From Kineococcus endophyticus (GTDB lineage: Bacteria; Actinomycetota; Actinomycetes; Actinomycetales; Kineococcaceae), in the NCBI RefSeq assembly GCF_040796495.1, contig NZ_JBFNQN010000015.1, positions 1-64,000 on the forward strand: a DNA stretch of 64,000 nt, given 5' to 3'. Numbering within the stretch: the stretch's first letter is position 1; every line of letters starts with the position of its first letter. The notes under the pieces were generated by a model. That model was not told the DNA's origin and did not search any database. It worked only from the letters and a program-made list of their open reading frames with translations. A program made the position numbers and the translations under genes. Positions 1 to 8,568 of the stretch are shown here, one piece after another.

Positions 1-74
1 CCCGCGGGGGCCCCCCCCCCCTCGGTTCACCCCCTCCCCCCGCATGTCCGCCTCTCGCACAGTGCAGGAGCACG

Positions 75-1061
75 ATGTCCTCGATCACCGGCCGCTCGGC
101 CGTCGAGCAGGGGCCGGGCCCGTCGGGCGACAACGCCCGTGGCCGGCGCCGCCTCGGTGACACCCTCTTCGGTGGCGGCGCCGGTCTCGCCGGCGTCATC
201 GTCATCGTCATCGTCGTCTTCACGGGGGTGTTCCTCGCGATCAGCGCCGTCCCCTCGGTCCTGGACGACAAGGTCAACTTCCTGACCTCGACCGAGTGGC
301 AGACCTCCGCGGGCAACCTGCGGTTCGGGATCCTGCAGATCCTCTGGACGACGGTCTCCATCTCGGTCATCGCCATGATCATCGCGGTGCCCCTCGGCGT
401 CGCCAACGCGCTCTTCCTCACGCAGTACGCCCCGAAGTGGCTGGCCCGGCCGGCCGCGACGGTCATCGACCTGCTCGCCGCGATCCCCTCGATCGTCTAC
501 GGCCTCTGGGGCATCCAGGTCTTCGCCCCGCACCTGACGGGGCTGCAGACGTTCCTCAACGACGTGCTCGGGTGGTTCCCGCTGTTCGCCGGCCCGGTCA
601 GCACCGGCACGGTGTTCATCGCCGGCATCGTGCTGGCCGTCATGGTCCTGCCGATCATCACCGCCATGTCGCGCGAGGTCTTCGCGCAGACCCCGGCGGC
701 GAACAAGGAGGGCGCCCTCGCCCTCGGCGCCACCAAGTGGGAGATGATCCGCACCGCCGTGCTGCCGTTCGGCCGCGCCGGTGTCATCTCCGCCGCCATG
801 CTGGGCCTCGGCCGCGCGCTCGGCGAGACGATCGCCATCACGATCATCGTCTCCTCCGTCGCGCCGGGCGCCGGGTTCTTCGCCTCCTGGCTGCAGGGCG
901 GTGAGACCTTCGCCTCGAAGATCGCCAACAACGCCGCGGAGTTCAACAACCCCGAGTCCACGGGCGCCTACATCGCCGCCGGTCTCGTGCTGTTCGTCCT
1001 GACCTTCGTGGTCAACGCCCTGGCCCGCATCGTCATCAACCGTCGGAAGGCCTTCGCATGA
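75..1061 (+). CDS. pstC: Phosphate ABC transporter permease PstC
   Basis: Inner-membrane permease of the high-affinity phosphate importer PstSCAB, which pairs with PstA to form the channel. The 328-residue product has a charged cytosolic N-terminus of about 35 residues followed by six hydrophobic segments. The EAA loop that contacts the ATPase is visible near residues 212-232 (ALGATKWEMIRTAVLP), and the family's GRALGETIA stretch lies close behind it. The ATG is preceded by AGGAG at good spacing. Its stop overlaps the pstA start (ATGA). pstS, normally first in this operon, is not in the window and probably lies just upstream. Length and order match the family, so confidence is high. Confidence 0.96.
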   Translation: MSSITGRSAVEQGPGPSGDNARGRRRLGDTLFGGGAGLAGVIVIVIVVFTGVFLAISAVPSVLDDKVNFLTSTEWQTSAGNLRFGILQILWTTVSISVIAMIIAVPLGVANALFLTQYAPKWLARPAATVIDLLAAIPSIVYGLWGIQVFAPHLTGLQTFLNDVLGWFPLFAGPVSTGTVFIAGIVLAVMVLPIITAMSREVFAQTPAANKEGALALGATKWEMIRTAVLPFGRAGVISAAMLGLGRALGETIAITIIVSSVAPGAGFFASWLQGGETFASKIANNAAEFNNPESTGAYIAAGLVLFVLTFVVNALARIVINRRKAFA

Positions 1062-1966
1062 GCGCCGTGCAGACCCCCGAGCGCGAGCTTCCGGCGGCGC
1101 TGGCCGACTCCCGCGGGCAGGGCGGCCGCAAGGTCCGCAACTCGATCGCCACCGTCGTGGTGGTGCTGGCCTTCGTCATCGCGGTCATCCCGCTCGTCTG
1201 GATCCTGTGGACCGTCATCGAGAGGGGCGCCTCGCTCCTCGTCGACTCCACGTGGTGGCTGAACTCCCAGCGCGGCATCACCCCGCGCATCGTCGGCGGC
1301 GGCGCGTACCACGCCATCGTCGGGACGCTGCTGCAGGCGCTGGCGACGGCCGTCATCGCGGTCCCGCTCGGCATCATGAGCGCGATCCTGCTCGTCGAGT
1401 ACGGCGCCAGCCGGATCGCCCGCGTCGTGAGCTTCACCGTGGACATCCTCTCGGGGCTGCCCTCGATCGTCGCCGCGCTCTTCATCTACGCGTTCTGGAT
1501 CACGACGCTCGGCTTCGACCGGTCCGGCTTCGCCGTCTCGCTCGCCCTGGTGCTGCTGATGGTCCCGGTCGTCGTCCGCTCCACCGAGGAGATGCTCAAG
1601 CTCGTCCCGAACGAGCTGCGCGAGGCGTCCTACGCCCTCGGCGTCCCGAAGTGGAAGACGATCGTCCGCATCGTCCTGCCGACCGCCTTCTCGGGGATCC
1701 TCACCGGGGTGCTGCTGGGCCTGGCCCGCATCATGGGCGAGACGGCCCCCCTGCTGATCCTCGTGGGATACACCCAGTCGATCAACATGGACCTGTTCGG
1801 CGGGAACATGGCGGCGCTGCCCCTGATGATCAACAACGACCGCCAGCAGGCGCTCGAACCGGCGGTGGAACGCGTCTGGGCCGCCGCCCTCACACTGGTG
1901 CTCATCGTGCTGGTGCTCAACATCGCCGGTCGGGCCATCGCCCGCTTCAGCTCGCTCAAGAAGTAA
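1058..1966 (+). CDS. pstA: Phosphate ABC transporter permease PstA
   Basis: Second membrane permease of the Pst phosphate importer, 302 residues. It has a basic cytosolic N-terminus and then multiple transmembrane segments. The ATPase-docking EAA loop contains [10 protein letters not shown] around residues 192-201, followed by a [12 protein letters not shown] stretch equivalent to the one in PstC. The start codon overlaps the pstC stop by four bases, which implies translational coupling, and pstB follows after ten bases. Phosphate-starvation control is expected from the family, but no clear PHO box is visible inside the window. Confidence 0.96.
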   Translation: MSAVQTPERELPAALADSRGQGGRKVRNSIATVVVVLAFVIAVIPLVWILWTVIERGASLLVDSTWWLNSQRGITPRIVGGGAYHAIVGTLLQALATAVIAVPLGIMSAILLVEYGASRIARVVSFTVDILSGLPSIVAALFIYAFWITTLGFDRSGFAVSLALVLLMVPVVVRSTEEMLKLVPNELREASYALGVPKWKTIVRIVLPTAFSGILTGVLLGLARIMGETAPLLILVGYTQSINMDLFGGNMAALPLMINNDRQQALEPAVERVWAAALTLVLIVLVLNIAGRAIARFSSLKK

Positions 1967-1976
1967 GGGAGATCCC

Positions 1977-2753
1977 GTGGCCAAGCGCATCGAGGTCAAG
2001 GACCTCAACGTCTACTACGGCAGCTTCAAGGCCGTCGAGGACGTGTCCATGACCGTGGAGCCCCGCTCCGTGACGGCCTTCATCGGCCCGTCCGGCTGCG
2101 GCAAGTCGACCTTCCTGCGGACGCTGAACCGCATGCACGAGGTCATCCCCGGCGGTCGCGTCGAGGGCAGCGTCATGCTCGACGACGACGACCTCTACTC
2201 CTCCAAGATGGACCCGGTGAACGTCCGCCGGACCGTCGGCATGGTGTTCCAGCGCCCGAACCCGTTCCCGACGATGTCGATCTTCGACAACGTCGCGGCC
2301 GGCATGCGCCTCAACGGCGTGCGGAGCAAGAAGGTCCTCACCGAGGCCGTCGAGAAGTCCCTGCGCGGGGCGAACCTGTGGAACGAGGTCAAGGACCGCC
2401 TCGACAAGCCCGGCGCGGGCCTGTCCGGTGGTCAGCAGCAGCGGCTCTGCATCGCCCGCGCGATCGCGGTGCAGCCGCAGGTCCTGCTCATGGACGAGCC
2501 GTGCTCGGCCCTGGACCCGATCTCGACCCTCGCCATCGAGGACCTCATCGGTGAGCTGAAGAGCTCGTTCACGATCGTCATCGTGACCCACAACATGCAG
2601 CAGGCCGCGCGCGTCAGCGACAAGACGGCGTTCTTCAACCTCGCCGCGACGGGCAAGCCGGGTCGCCTCATCGAGATCGACGACACCGCGACGATCTTCA
2701 GCAACCCCAAGCAGAAGGCGACCGAGGACTACATCTCCGGCCGCTTCGGCTGA
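1977..2753 (+). CDS. pstB: Phosphate ABC transporter ATP-binding protein PstB
   Basis: ATPase that powers the Pst phosphate importer, 258 residues, the usual length. It starts with GTG preceded by AAGGGAGAT. Walker A is GPSGCGKST (residues 37-45), the Q-loop is in VFQRPNPFP, the signature is LSGGQQQRL, Walker B is VLLMDEP and the switch histidine is in VTHNMQQA. The [10 protein letters not shown]-like stretch is characteristic of PstB among ABC ATPases. It closes the pstCAB run and is followed by two strong hairpins facing the convergent pit gene. Confidence 0.97.
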   Translation: MAKRIEVKDLNVYYGSFKAVEDVSMTVEPRSVTAFIGPSGCGKSTFLRTLNRMHEVIPGGRVEGSVMLDDDDLYSSKMDPVNVRRTVGMVFQRPNPFPTMSIFDNVAAGMRLNGVRSKKVLTEAVEKSLRGANLWNEVKDRLDKPGAGLSGGQQQRLCIARAIAVQPQVLLMDEPCSALDPISTLAIEDLIGELKSSFTIVIVTHNMQQAARVSDKTAFFNLAATGKPGRLIEIDDTATIFSNPKQKATEDYISGRFG

Positions 2754-2770
2754 CCGGTCCCGCTCCGCTC

Positions 2771-2857
2771 AGGGGGGATCGTCGACGCAACCGGCTCGAC
2801 CTGCGAGCCCGGTGCGTCGACGGTCCCCCCTCGCGTCTCCCCACGGGGAGGCGCGAG
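2771..2857. terminator. Two consecutive hairpins between convergent pstB and pit
   Basis: Arms at 2771-2789 and 2813-2831 pair over 19 bases with one mismatch, and the interior (CCGGCTCG against CGAGCCCGG) extends the stem. A second hairpin at 2830-2857 pairs CTCGCGTCTCCCC with GGGGAGGCGCGAG across a two-base loop. Neither has a T-tract, as is usual for GC-rich actinobacteria. They lie between the stops of two converging genes, so they probably stop transcription from both sides. Confidence 0.75.
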
Positions 2858-2859
2858 GG

Positions 2860-3852
2860 TCAGAGGAACAGGCGGAAGACGAAGTAGAAGGCCGCGGCGA
2901 CGAGGCCGGCGGCCGGCAGGGTCAGGACCCACGCCCCCACCATCGAGCGCGCCACGCCCCAACGGACGGCCGAGAGCCGCTTGGTCGCGCCGACGCCCAT
3001 GATCGCCGACGAGATCGTGTGCGTCGTCGAGATCGGCGCGTGGAAGCCGAGCGCCGCGACGTACAGGACGACCGCCGAGACCGACTCGGCCGCGAAGCCG
3101 CGGGCCGGGTCGAGGTGGATGATCCGGCGGCCCAGGGTGCGCATGATGCGCCAGCCGCCGGAGTAGGTGCCGGCGCTGATGGCCAGGGCCGCGGACAGCT
3201 TCACCCACCACGGGATCGACTCCCCCGTGTGGAAGCCGCCGGCGACGAGCGCGAGGACGATGACGCCCATCGTCTTCTGCGCGTCCTGCAGGCCGTGGCC
3301 GAGGGCCATCGCCGCGGCCGAGACCGTCTGCAGCATCCGGAAGCGGCGGTGGGTCGGCGCGGGGGCCTTCTTCCGCACGCCCCAGAGGATGGCGACCATG
3401 ACGAGGTAGCCGAGGACGAACCCGGTGAGCGGCGAGACGATCATCGGCACGATCACCTTGTCGAGGATGACCGCCCAGTGCACCGTCGTGCTGGAGGCGA
3501 TGCCCGCGCCCGCGAGCGCCCCGATGAGGGCGTGCGAGCTGGAGGAGGGCAGCCCGAGGCGCCACGTGAGCAGGTTCCAGCCGATGGCCCCGAAGAGGGC
3601 GGCGAGGACGACGACCATCCCGTGCTGTCCGAGGCCGACGTCGACGATGCCCGAGCCGATGGTGGTCGCGACCCCGGTGCCGAGGAAGGCGCCGAGCAGG
3701 TTGAACAGCGCGGCCATGCCGAGGGCGATGCGCGGGGTGAGGGCGCGGGTGGAGACCGACGTCGCGATGGCGTTGGCGGCGTCGTGGAAGCCGTTGGTGA
3801 AGTCGAAGGTCAGGGCGACGACGATGACGACGAGGACGAGGGCGAGCTCCAC
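2860..3852 (-). CDS. pit: Inorganic phosphate transporter, PiT family
   Basis: Low-affinity, cation-coupled phosphate permease, 330 residues of almost entirely hydrophobic helices. The two PiT signature repeats are seen: DFTNGFHDAANAIATSVSTR near the N-terminus and the inverted-repeat counterpart GFHAPISTTHTISSAIMGVG in the C-terminal half. It starts with GTG two bases after the stop of the DUF47 gene, so the two are co-transcribed, as in many bacteria. It converges on pstCAB, so high- and low-affinity phosphate uptake sit side by side. Confidence 0.95.
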   Translation of the reverse strand: MELALVLVVIVVALTFDFTNGFHDAANAIATSVSTRALTPRIALGMAALFNLLGAFLGTGVATTIGSGIVDVGLGQHGMVVVLAALFGAIGWNLLTWRLGLPSSSSHALIGALAGAGIASSTTVHWAVILDKVIVPMIVSPLTGFVLGYLVMVAILWGVRKKAPAPTHRRFRMLQTVSAAAMALGHGLQDAQKTMGVIVLALVAGGFHTGESIPWWVKLSAALAISAGTYSGGWRIMRTLGRRIIHLDPARGFAAESVSAVVLYVAALGFHAPISTTHTISSAIMGVGATKRLSAVRWGVARSMVGAWVLTLPAAGLVAAAFYFVFRLFL

Positions 3853-3854
3853 GC

Positions 3855-4475
3855 TCAGGACTCCTTGACCGCGATCGTCTCCACCGTGTGCGCGACGTGC
3901 TCGAACGCGTCGGCGGCGTTCTCGAGCGTCTCGACGATCTCCTTGTGCTTCATGATCGCGATGGCGTCGTAGCCGCCGTCGAAGAGCTCGGCGAGCAGCC
4001 GCCGGTGGATCTGGTCGGCCTGGTTCTCCAGGCGGTTGATCTCGACCCAGTAGTCGGACAGGTCCGGCAGCGAGCGCAGCCGCGGCATGGCCTCGGCCGT
4101 CAGCTCGGCCTGGCGGGCGAGGACCTGGACGATCTCGCCGACAGCGCTGGGCAGCTCGGCGACCTTGTAGAGCACCATCAGGTCGACGGCGGCCTGCATG
4201 AGGTCGAGGCAGTCGTCGAGCCGGGAGGTCAGCTGGTAGATGTCCTCGCGGTCGAAGGGGGTGACGAAGGAGGAGTTGACCCGGCGCAGGACCGCGTGGG
4301 CGGCCTCGTCCCCGCGGTGCTCGATCTCCTCCATGACGGCGCCGAGCTCGACGCGGCGCGCGGGGTCGCTGCCGATGGCCTCGGTGAGGACGGTCGTGGC
4401 CTCGACGAGGATCCGGCCGGTTCCGGCGAACAGCTCGAAGAACGAGTTGTCCTGGGGGGTCAGTCGGAAACGCAC
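3855..4475 (-). CDS. DUF47 family PiT accessory protein (PhoU-like)
   Basis: Helical PhoU-related protein of 206 residues that in other bacteria partners PiT phosphate transporters, probably modulating transport. The family N-terminus RFRLTPQDNSFFELF is present right after the chosen GTG, which has GGAG six bases upstream. A longer upstream frame would add a proline-rich tail unlike the family. Further family features are the helical segments around EIEHRGDEAAHAVLRRVN and TPFDREDIYQLTSRLDD and a C-terminal helix with KHKEIVETLENAADAFEHVA. It is first in a two-gene operon with pit. A possible -10 box, TAGAGT, lies at 4529-4534 on the minus strand. Confidence 0.9.
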   Translation of the reverse strand: MRFRLTPQDNSFFELFAGTGRILVEATTVLTEAIGSDPARRVELGAVMEEIEHRGDEAAHAVLRRVNSSFVTPFDREDIYQLTSRLDDCLDLMQAAVDLMVLYKVAELPSAVGEIVQVLARQAELTAEAMPRLRSLPDLSDYWVEINRLENQADQIHRRLLAELFDGGYDAIAIMKHKEIVETLENAADAFEHVAHTVETIAVKES

Positions 4476-4571
4476 GCCAAGCTCCACAGGTGTCGGCCTC
4501 GGGCCGAGCACACGACCCGACCGGCGACTCTAGGCGGTCGCGGGACGCAGTCCCGACACCGCCCGCGTCGC

Positions 4572-4784
4572 TCAGTCCGGAGCGGGGGTCCCCTCGACGC
4601 CCAGGACGCGGTCGAGCTCACCCTCCGGCAGGGGTCCGTCGCTCTCCGACGCGGCGACGACGACGTCGGTGTAGAGCTCGATCTCCTCGGCCATGACGGT
4701 GTCGGTCAGCGCCGCGGCCGACCGCGCTGCGGGCAGGACGCCGCGGCCCGCCGCGGGAGCGGGTTCCGGTTCCTGGTTCGTCAT
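4572..4784 (-). CDS. Small conserved acidic protein, function unknown
   Basis: A 70-residue, soluble, acidic protein with an alanine/proline-rich N-terminus and a C-terminal part, MAEEIELYTDVVVAASESDG followed by a motif ending DRVLGV. I recall similar short actinobacterial proteins that end in a DxxLGV-type motif, but I cannot assign a function. The ATG follows GGTGGG at a plausible distance. It lies 53 bases downstream of the metallophosphoesterase on the same strand and may be read through from it. Codon use matches its neighbours, so it is probably real. Confidence 0.6.
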   Translation of the reverse strand: MTNQEPEPAPAAGRGVLPAARSAAALTDTVMAEEIELYTDVVVAASESDGPLPEGELDRVLGVEGTPAPD

Positions 4785-4837
4785 GATGAGCCCACCGTAC
4801 GCCGCACCCGTGCGGGCCGGGGCGGCTTCGGGCACGC

Positions 4838-6541
4838 TCACCCGCCCGGAGTGCCCGTCGGCGAGAGCGTCGTGGGCGACTCGGTGGGCGTGGGCACGAT
4901 CGGCCCGGTCGGCCCGGTCGTGGTCGTCGTCGTCGCGGTCCCCGACGTGGCCGAGGGGCTGGGGACGCTCAGCGGCGGCCGGTCCTCGGCGGTGAGGACG
5001 GTCCGCTGCAGGTTGACCTCGGCCAGGCCGAGCCCGCCGACGGTCACCTCGTCGTAGGCCAGCAGCTTGCCCTTCAGGTCCCCGGTGCGCCCGAAGTACA
5101 GCAGCGTCGCCGACAGGGGCAGCGGGGCGCCGTCGGCGAGGCGGTTGAGGCCGGCCGACGTGACCCCGGCCCCACCCGTCGTGCCCTCGACCATGATCCG
5201 CGTCCCGGAGCCGTCGAGGGTGACGGACCGCTTGTGCAGGTGCCCGGCCAGCACGAGCGGGACCCGGCCCAGCAGCGGCTGCAGACCACTGGGGTCGTGG
5301 ACGAGGGCGGCGTCGACGGGCTTGTCGGGGTTGGCGTCCTCCCACCGCTCGATGCCGTCGGCGAGGACCTCGTTGGCCTGCTCCTGCACCTGCTCGGCGC
5401 TGCCGCTGGCGCGCTCGCCCTCTCCGTCGGGGGTGAAGACGGGGTCGCCCTGGCCCGCCAGGACGAGCCCGGCGACCTCGGCGGTGGACCCCTGGTCCAG
5501 GACGATCGCGCCCTGCCCGGCGACCTCCGCCTGGGTCTGCGTGGAGTCGTGGTTGCCCCGCACCCAGACGTACGGGACGCCGAGCCCGCGGATGCGGCCG
5601 AGGTAGCTGGACTCCGCGGCGGTACCCCACGTCGTGGTGTCGCCGGTGTCGACGACGGCCTGGACCCGGAACTGCTCGACGAGGTTGTCGGTGAGGTCGT
5701 AGCCGAGCGGGTTGAGGTGCAGGTCGGAGACGTGCAGGACGGTGGTGACGTCCGCCCCCAGCCCGCTCGTGCCCGTCTGCGTGTCCCCCAGGACGGGCAG
5801 GTTCGCCGCGGCGGCGTAGAGCGTGGAGACGCTGCGGACGATGTCGGACAGGCCGCTGCGGTAGCTCTCCAGCCGGTCGAGGGCGTTCTGCGTGCTCGAC
5901 ACGACGTACGGGGCGCGCGAGAGCAGGCCGGTGAACCTCGGCTGCCGCAGCGCGGACGGGTCGAACGTCGCCCACGTCCCCGTGCCGGTCGCCACGACGA
6001 CGACGAGCAGCGTCGCGCCCGTCTGCAGGGTGCGACGGCGGCCGCGGAAGACGACGACGGCCGCGAGCAGCGCCCCGCCGAACCCGCACAGCAGGCTGTA
6101 CGTGGCCGCCCGGACGGTGGCCGCGCGGACGGTGTCGGCCGCGGTGAGCTCGAGGGCCAGCAGCTGCTGGGGCGAGCGGACCAGGCGCGCGGCGGCGTCG
6201 ACGTCGACGCTCTCGATGTTCGCCGTCACCACGATCGGCGCGCGGTGGGTGTCGAACGTGACCTTCCCGACGGGCGGGAGGTCCACCTCGACGCCGGGCG
6301 ACAGGCTCGGCCGGACCCGCACCTCCGTCTGCAGCGGGCCGACGTACGTGCTGGACCCGGGGGCGAGCGCGAAGCCGACCCCCGCCCCGGCCGCGGTGAC
6401 CAGCAGGACCGCGATCCAGGGCAGCAGGTGCCGGCGGGCGAAGCGCGGCACCGGACGCGCCGCGAAGCGCGCCCAGGCGGCGCGGCGGGCCGGCGAGGGG
6501 CGCGGCAGCCGCAGCGCGGGTGGGCGGATCCTGGCGGACAT
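4838..6541 (-). CDS. Membrane-anchored metallophosphoesterase
   Basis: Calcineurin-like metallophosphoesterase of 567 residues. The N-terminal half has a membrane segment near residues 40-65, then two more hydrophobic segments around residues 160-215. The catalytic domain follows with the full motif set: VSDLHLNP, VDTGDTT, VRGNHDS, the VHDPSG region and LAGHLHKR (GHxH). The last ~50 residues are a Ser/Thr/Pro-rich tail. The topology places the phosphoesterase domain most likely outside the membrane, but this is inferred. I chose the ATG before SARIRPPALRL because the upstream extension crosses into the promoter region shared with the divergent SDR gene. The substrate is unknown. Confidence 0.85.
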   Translation of the reverse strand: MSARIRPPALRLPRPSPARRAAWARFAARPVPRFARRHLLPWIAVLLVTAAGAGVGFALAPGSSTYVGPLQTEVRVRPSLSPGVEVDLPPVGKVTFDTHRAPIVVTANIESVDVDAAARLVRSPQQLLALELTAADTVRAATVRAATYSLLCGFGGALLAAVVVFRGRRRTLQTGATLLVVVVATGTGTWATFDPSALRQPRFTGLLSRAPYVVSSTQNALDRLESYRSGLSDIVRSVSTLYAAAANLPVLGDTQTGTSGLGADVTTVLHVSDLHLNPLGYDLTDNLVEQFRVQAVVDTGDTTTWGTAAESSYLGRIRGLGVPYVWVRGNHDSTQTQAEVAGQGAIVLDQGSTAEVAGLVLAGQGDPVFTPDGEGERASGSAEQVQEQANEVLADGIERWEDANPDKPVDAALVHDPSGLQPLLGRVPLVLAGHLHKRSVTLDGSGTRIMVEGTTGGAGVTSAGLNRLADGAPLPLSATLLYFGRTGDLKGKLLAYDEVTVGGLGLAEVNLQRTVLTAEDRPPLSVPSPSATSGTATTTTTTGPTGPIVPTPTESPTTLSPTGTPGG

Positions 6542-6627
6542 CACCACGATCTTCGCGCAGACCGCGCGTCCGCGCCGCCGACGGGGTTGCGGGCGTGACG
6601 GCACGGCGTTCGGGGTACGGGTGGAGC

Positions 6628-7473
6628 ATGACCGATCCCACCACCGGCCCCTTCCGCGACCTGCGCTCACCCGCTCCGACCGGCTCCCCCGGCCCGGCCC
6701 TCGTCACGGGATCGGAGTCCGGCATCGGCCGCGCCGTGGCCGTCGAGCTCGCGCGCCGCGGCCACGACGTCGGCGTGACGTGGTTCCGCGACGAGGCGGC
6801 CGGCGAGGCGACGGCCGGGCAGGTCCGCGCCCTGGGCCGGCGGGCCGTCGTGCACCACCTCGACCTGCGCGAGCTGCCCGGCGCGGCGGACGTCGTCGAC
6901 GCGGTGGCCGACGAGCTCGGCGGGCTGGAGGTCCTCGTCAACGACGCGGGCGTGGGGACGTCCTCGCTGCTGCTGGACCTGCCGTGGCAGGACTGGCGCG
7001 ACGTGGTGTCCGTCGACCTCGACGGGCCCTTCCTGCTGCTGCAGCGCGCGGCGCGGCGGATGGTCGCGGCGGGCCGGGGTGGTCGCGTCGTCAACGTGAC
7101 GAGCGTGCACGAGCACCAGCCACGCGTGGGATCGGGCGCCTACTGCGCCGCCAAGGGCGGCCTGGGCCTGCTGACGCGGACCGCCGCCCTGGAGCTGGCC
7201 GAGCACGGCATCACCGTCAACGCCGTCGCCCCCGGGGAGATCGCGACGCCCATGACGGGGCTGGAGGACGTCGACCCGCACACGCAGCACCGCCCGGGCG
7301 TCCCGCTGGGGCGGCCCGGCGACGCGCGCGAGGTGGCCGCCGTCGTCGCGTTCCTGTGCTCCCCCGAGGCCTCCTACGTGACGGGGTCGTCCTACGCCGT
7401 CGACGGCGGGATGCTGCAGATGGGCCCGATGGCCGGCTCGCACCTGCGCGAGGACGCCTGGCGCCGCCCCTGA
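6628..7473 (+). CDS. SDR family NAD(P)-dependent oxidoreductase
   Basis: Classical short-chain dehydrogenase/reductase, 281 residues. The cofactor motif is TGSESGIG (residues 27-34), the usual NNAG is NDAG (105-108), the catalytic Ser is at 159, and Tyr172/Lys176 form YCAAK. The C-terminal PGEIATPM and YVTGSSYAVDGGM stretches are typical, and resemble sugar- or glucose-dehydrogenase-like SDRs. The substrate cannot be named. The ATG has GGTGGAG just upstream and is divergent from the metallophosphoesterase. The gene ends before a long palindrome. Confidence 0.9.
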   Translation: MTDPTTGPFRDLRSPAPTGSPGPALVTGSESGIGRAVAVELARRGHDVGVTWFRDEAAGEATAGQVRALGRRAVVHHLDLRELPGAADVVDAVADELGGLEVLVNDAGVGTSSLLLDLPWQDWRDVVSVDLDGPFLLLQRAARRMVAAGRGGRVVNVTSVHEHQPRVGSGAYCAAKGGLGLLTRTAALELAEHGITVNAVAPGEIATPMTGLEDVDPHTQHRPGVPLGRPGDAREVAAVVAFLCSPEASYVTGSSYAVDGGMLQMGPMAGSHLREDAWRRP

Positions 7474-7500
7474 CCCCCCTTCGCCGGGGCCCCGGTCCCG

Positions 7501-7564
7501 CGTGGAAAACACTCTTTCCGCCCTCCGAGACGGCGTGTCGAGGGCGGAAAGAGTGTCTTCCACG
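7501..7564. repeat. Long intergenic palindrome (terminator-like), copy 1
   Basis: Two 24-base arms (7501-7524 and 7541-7564) pair with a single mismatch around a 16-base loop. The arm core reads ACACTCTTTCCGCCCT. It sits between convergent genes and could act as a bidirectional terminator. The same core occurs at 9452-9508, so this is a dispersed palindromic element and not a one-off hairpin. Confidence 0.8.
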
Positions 7565-7588
7565 AGGGACGGGGTCGGGCGGCGGGGG

Positions 7589-8050
7589 TCAGGAGGTGAG
7601 GGCGGCGGTGCGCTCGCGCGCGTAGGTCCGCTCGACGCCGGCGACGAGCGCGGCGTACCCGAGGCCGAGCGGGACGCCCAGCAGCAGGTTGGGCCGCTGC
7701 ACCCCCCGGGCCCGCAGCCGCGCCGGCACCCGCCGGCCGACCAGCCACAGCGGCGTCGTGGCCGCCGCGACGCCCAGGTGCCCGAGGAGGAGCGCCGTCT
7801 CCGGCGCGGCGAGCACGACGTCGTCCGCGTGGTCGTCCTCGGGCGAGGCGGTGCGGTCCCGCGTCGCCCGGGTCCACAGCGCGTCCGAGGCGGTCAGGGC
7901 GGCGCCGAGGGCGAGGCCGAGTCCGCCCCACGTCGCGGTCCGCCGGAGGCGCCGCGGATCGTCGTAGGCGGCCTGGGCCGCCAGGACCCCCACCCCGGCG
8001 AGGGCGGTGTTGACGACGGACAGGGTGCGGGCGAGCGTCAGCGGTTCCAC
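7589..8050 (-). CDS. Hypothetical membrane protein
   Basis: A protein of about 153 residues with roughly four hydrophobic helices, including TLSVVNTALAGVGVLAAQAA near the N-terminus and NLLLGVPLGLGYAALVAGVE near the C-terminus, and a charged acidic stretch (TASPEDDHADD) in the middle. I do not recognise the family. The GTG at 8050 is chosen because any longer version would overlap the HxlR-type regulator read in another frame; no convincing ribosome-binding site is visible, so the start is uncertain. It follows the regulator on the same strand by about 47 bases and might be co-transcribed with it. Confidence 0.6.
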   Translation of the reverse strand: MEPLTLARTLSVVNTALAGVGVLAAQAAYDDPRRLRRTATWGGLGLALGAALTASDALWTRATRDRTASPEDDHADDVVLAAPETALLLGHLGVAAATTPLWLVGRRVPARLRARGVQRPNLLLGVPLGLGYAALVAGVERTYARERTAALTS

Positions 8051-8097
8051 ACCGGGCCAACGAGGCCGCAGCGCGCGCCGTTCCGGGACACGGTGCG

Positions 8098-8484
8098 TCA
8101 GCGGTCGGCGTGCTCGCGCCGCGCCGCCTCGACGTCGGCCGCCGACGCTTCGAGGAGGTCGGCCAGGCCGCGCAGGCGGTCGGCGATCTGCGCGCCCAGC
8201 GGGGTCAGTTCGTACTCCACGCGCGGCGGGATCGCGGTGACGACCTCGCGGGTCACCATGCCGTCGCGCTCCAGGGACTGCAGCGTCTGCGCGAGCATCT
8301 TCTCGCTGACCCCGTCCACCTTGCGCCGCAACGCGTTGAAGCGGAACGCCCCCTCCCCCAGGGCCAGCAGGACGAGGGAGGCCCACTTGGCGGTGACGGA
8401 CTCGAAGGCCGCGCGGGACGTGCAGTCGCGGGCGAAGACGTCCGCGACGAGGTCCTGCGCTGGTCCGTCCGGGGCGTCGTCCAC
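8098..8484 (-). CDS. HxlR-family redox-sensing repressor (QorR/YtfH-like)
   Basis: Winged-helix HxlR-type regulator, about 128 residues. It carries the family's core from RDCTSRAAFESVTAKWASL through FNALRRKVDGVSEKMLAQTL to IPPRVEYELTPLG. The single Cys21 in the RDC motif matches the redox-sensing cysteine of QorR in corynebacteria. It is divergent from an NmrA-like quinone oxidoreductase gene, the same arrangement as qorR/qor2 and ytfH/ytfG, so it very likely represses both genes and is released by cysteine oxidation. The GTG start is the best family match, but no strong ribosome-binding site is present. Confidence 0.88.
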   Translation of the reverse strand: MDDAPDGPAQDLVADVFARDCTSRAAFESVTAKWASLVLLALGEGAFRFNALRRKVDGVSEKMLAQTLQSLERDGMVTREVVTAIPPRVEYELTPLGAQIADRLRGLADLLEASAADVEAARREHADR

Positions 8485-8568
8485 GGCACCAGGGTACCGC
8501 GGGAACAGAGAGCACTGCAGAATAGTTAGTGTCAGCGATCCGCACAGCACTCACCTCAGGAGACCGAC
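8485..8568. promoter_or_regulatory. Divergent promoter/operator of the HxlR-QorB pair
   Basis: This 84-base gap holds the most AT-rich stretch nearby (GCAGAATAGTTAGTGTC, 8517-8533), flanked by CACT at 8513-8516 and AGTG at 8528-8531. It is a likely -10 region and regulator site for both genes. CAGGAG upstream of 8569 is the ribosome-binding site of the oxidoreductase. Confidence 0.5.

Noticed and set aside
23-34. GGTTCACC-like sequence upstream of pstC that could be a PHO box.
   Set aside because: A real PHO box needs two adjacent GTTCACC-type repeats. Only one is seen, and the upstream part of the operon lies outside the window.
2812-3972. Open frame on the plus strand opposite the PiT transporter.
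   Set aside because: Its product is a low-complexity Arg/Glu/Asp-rich protein, a typical antisense shadow of a hydrophobic GC-rich gene.
4572-7094. A very long open frame on the minus strand covering the small protein, the metallophosphoesterase and part of the SDR region.
   Set aside because: Most of it is antisense or out-of-frame to proteins with clear motifs. High GC removes stop codons from shadow frames. Only the last 70 codons look real.
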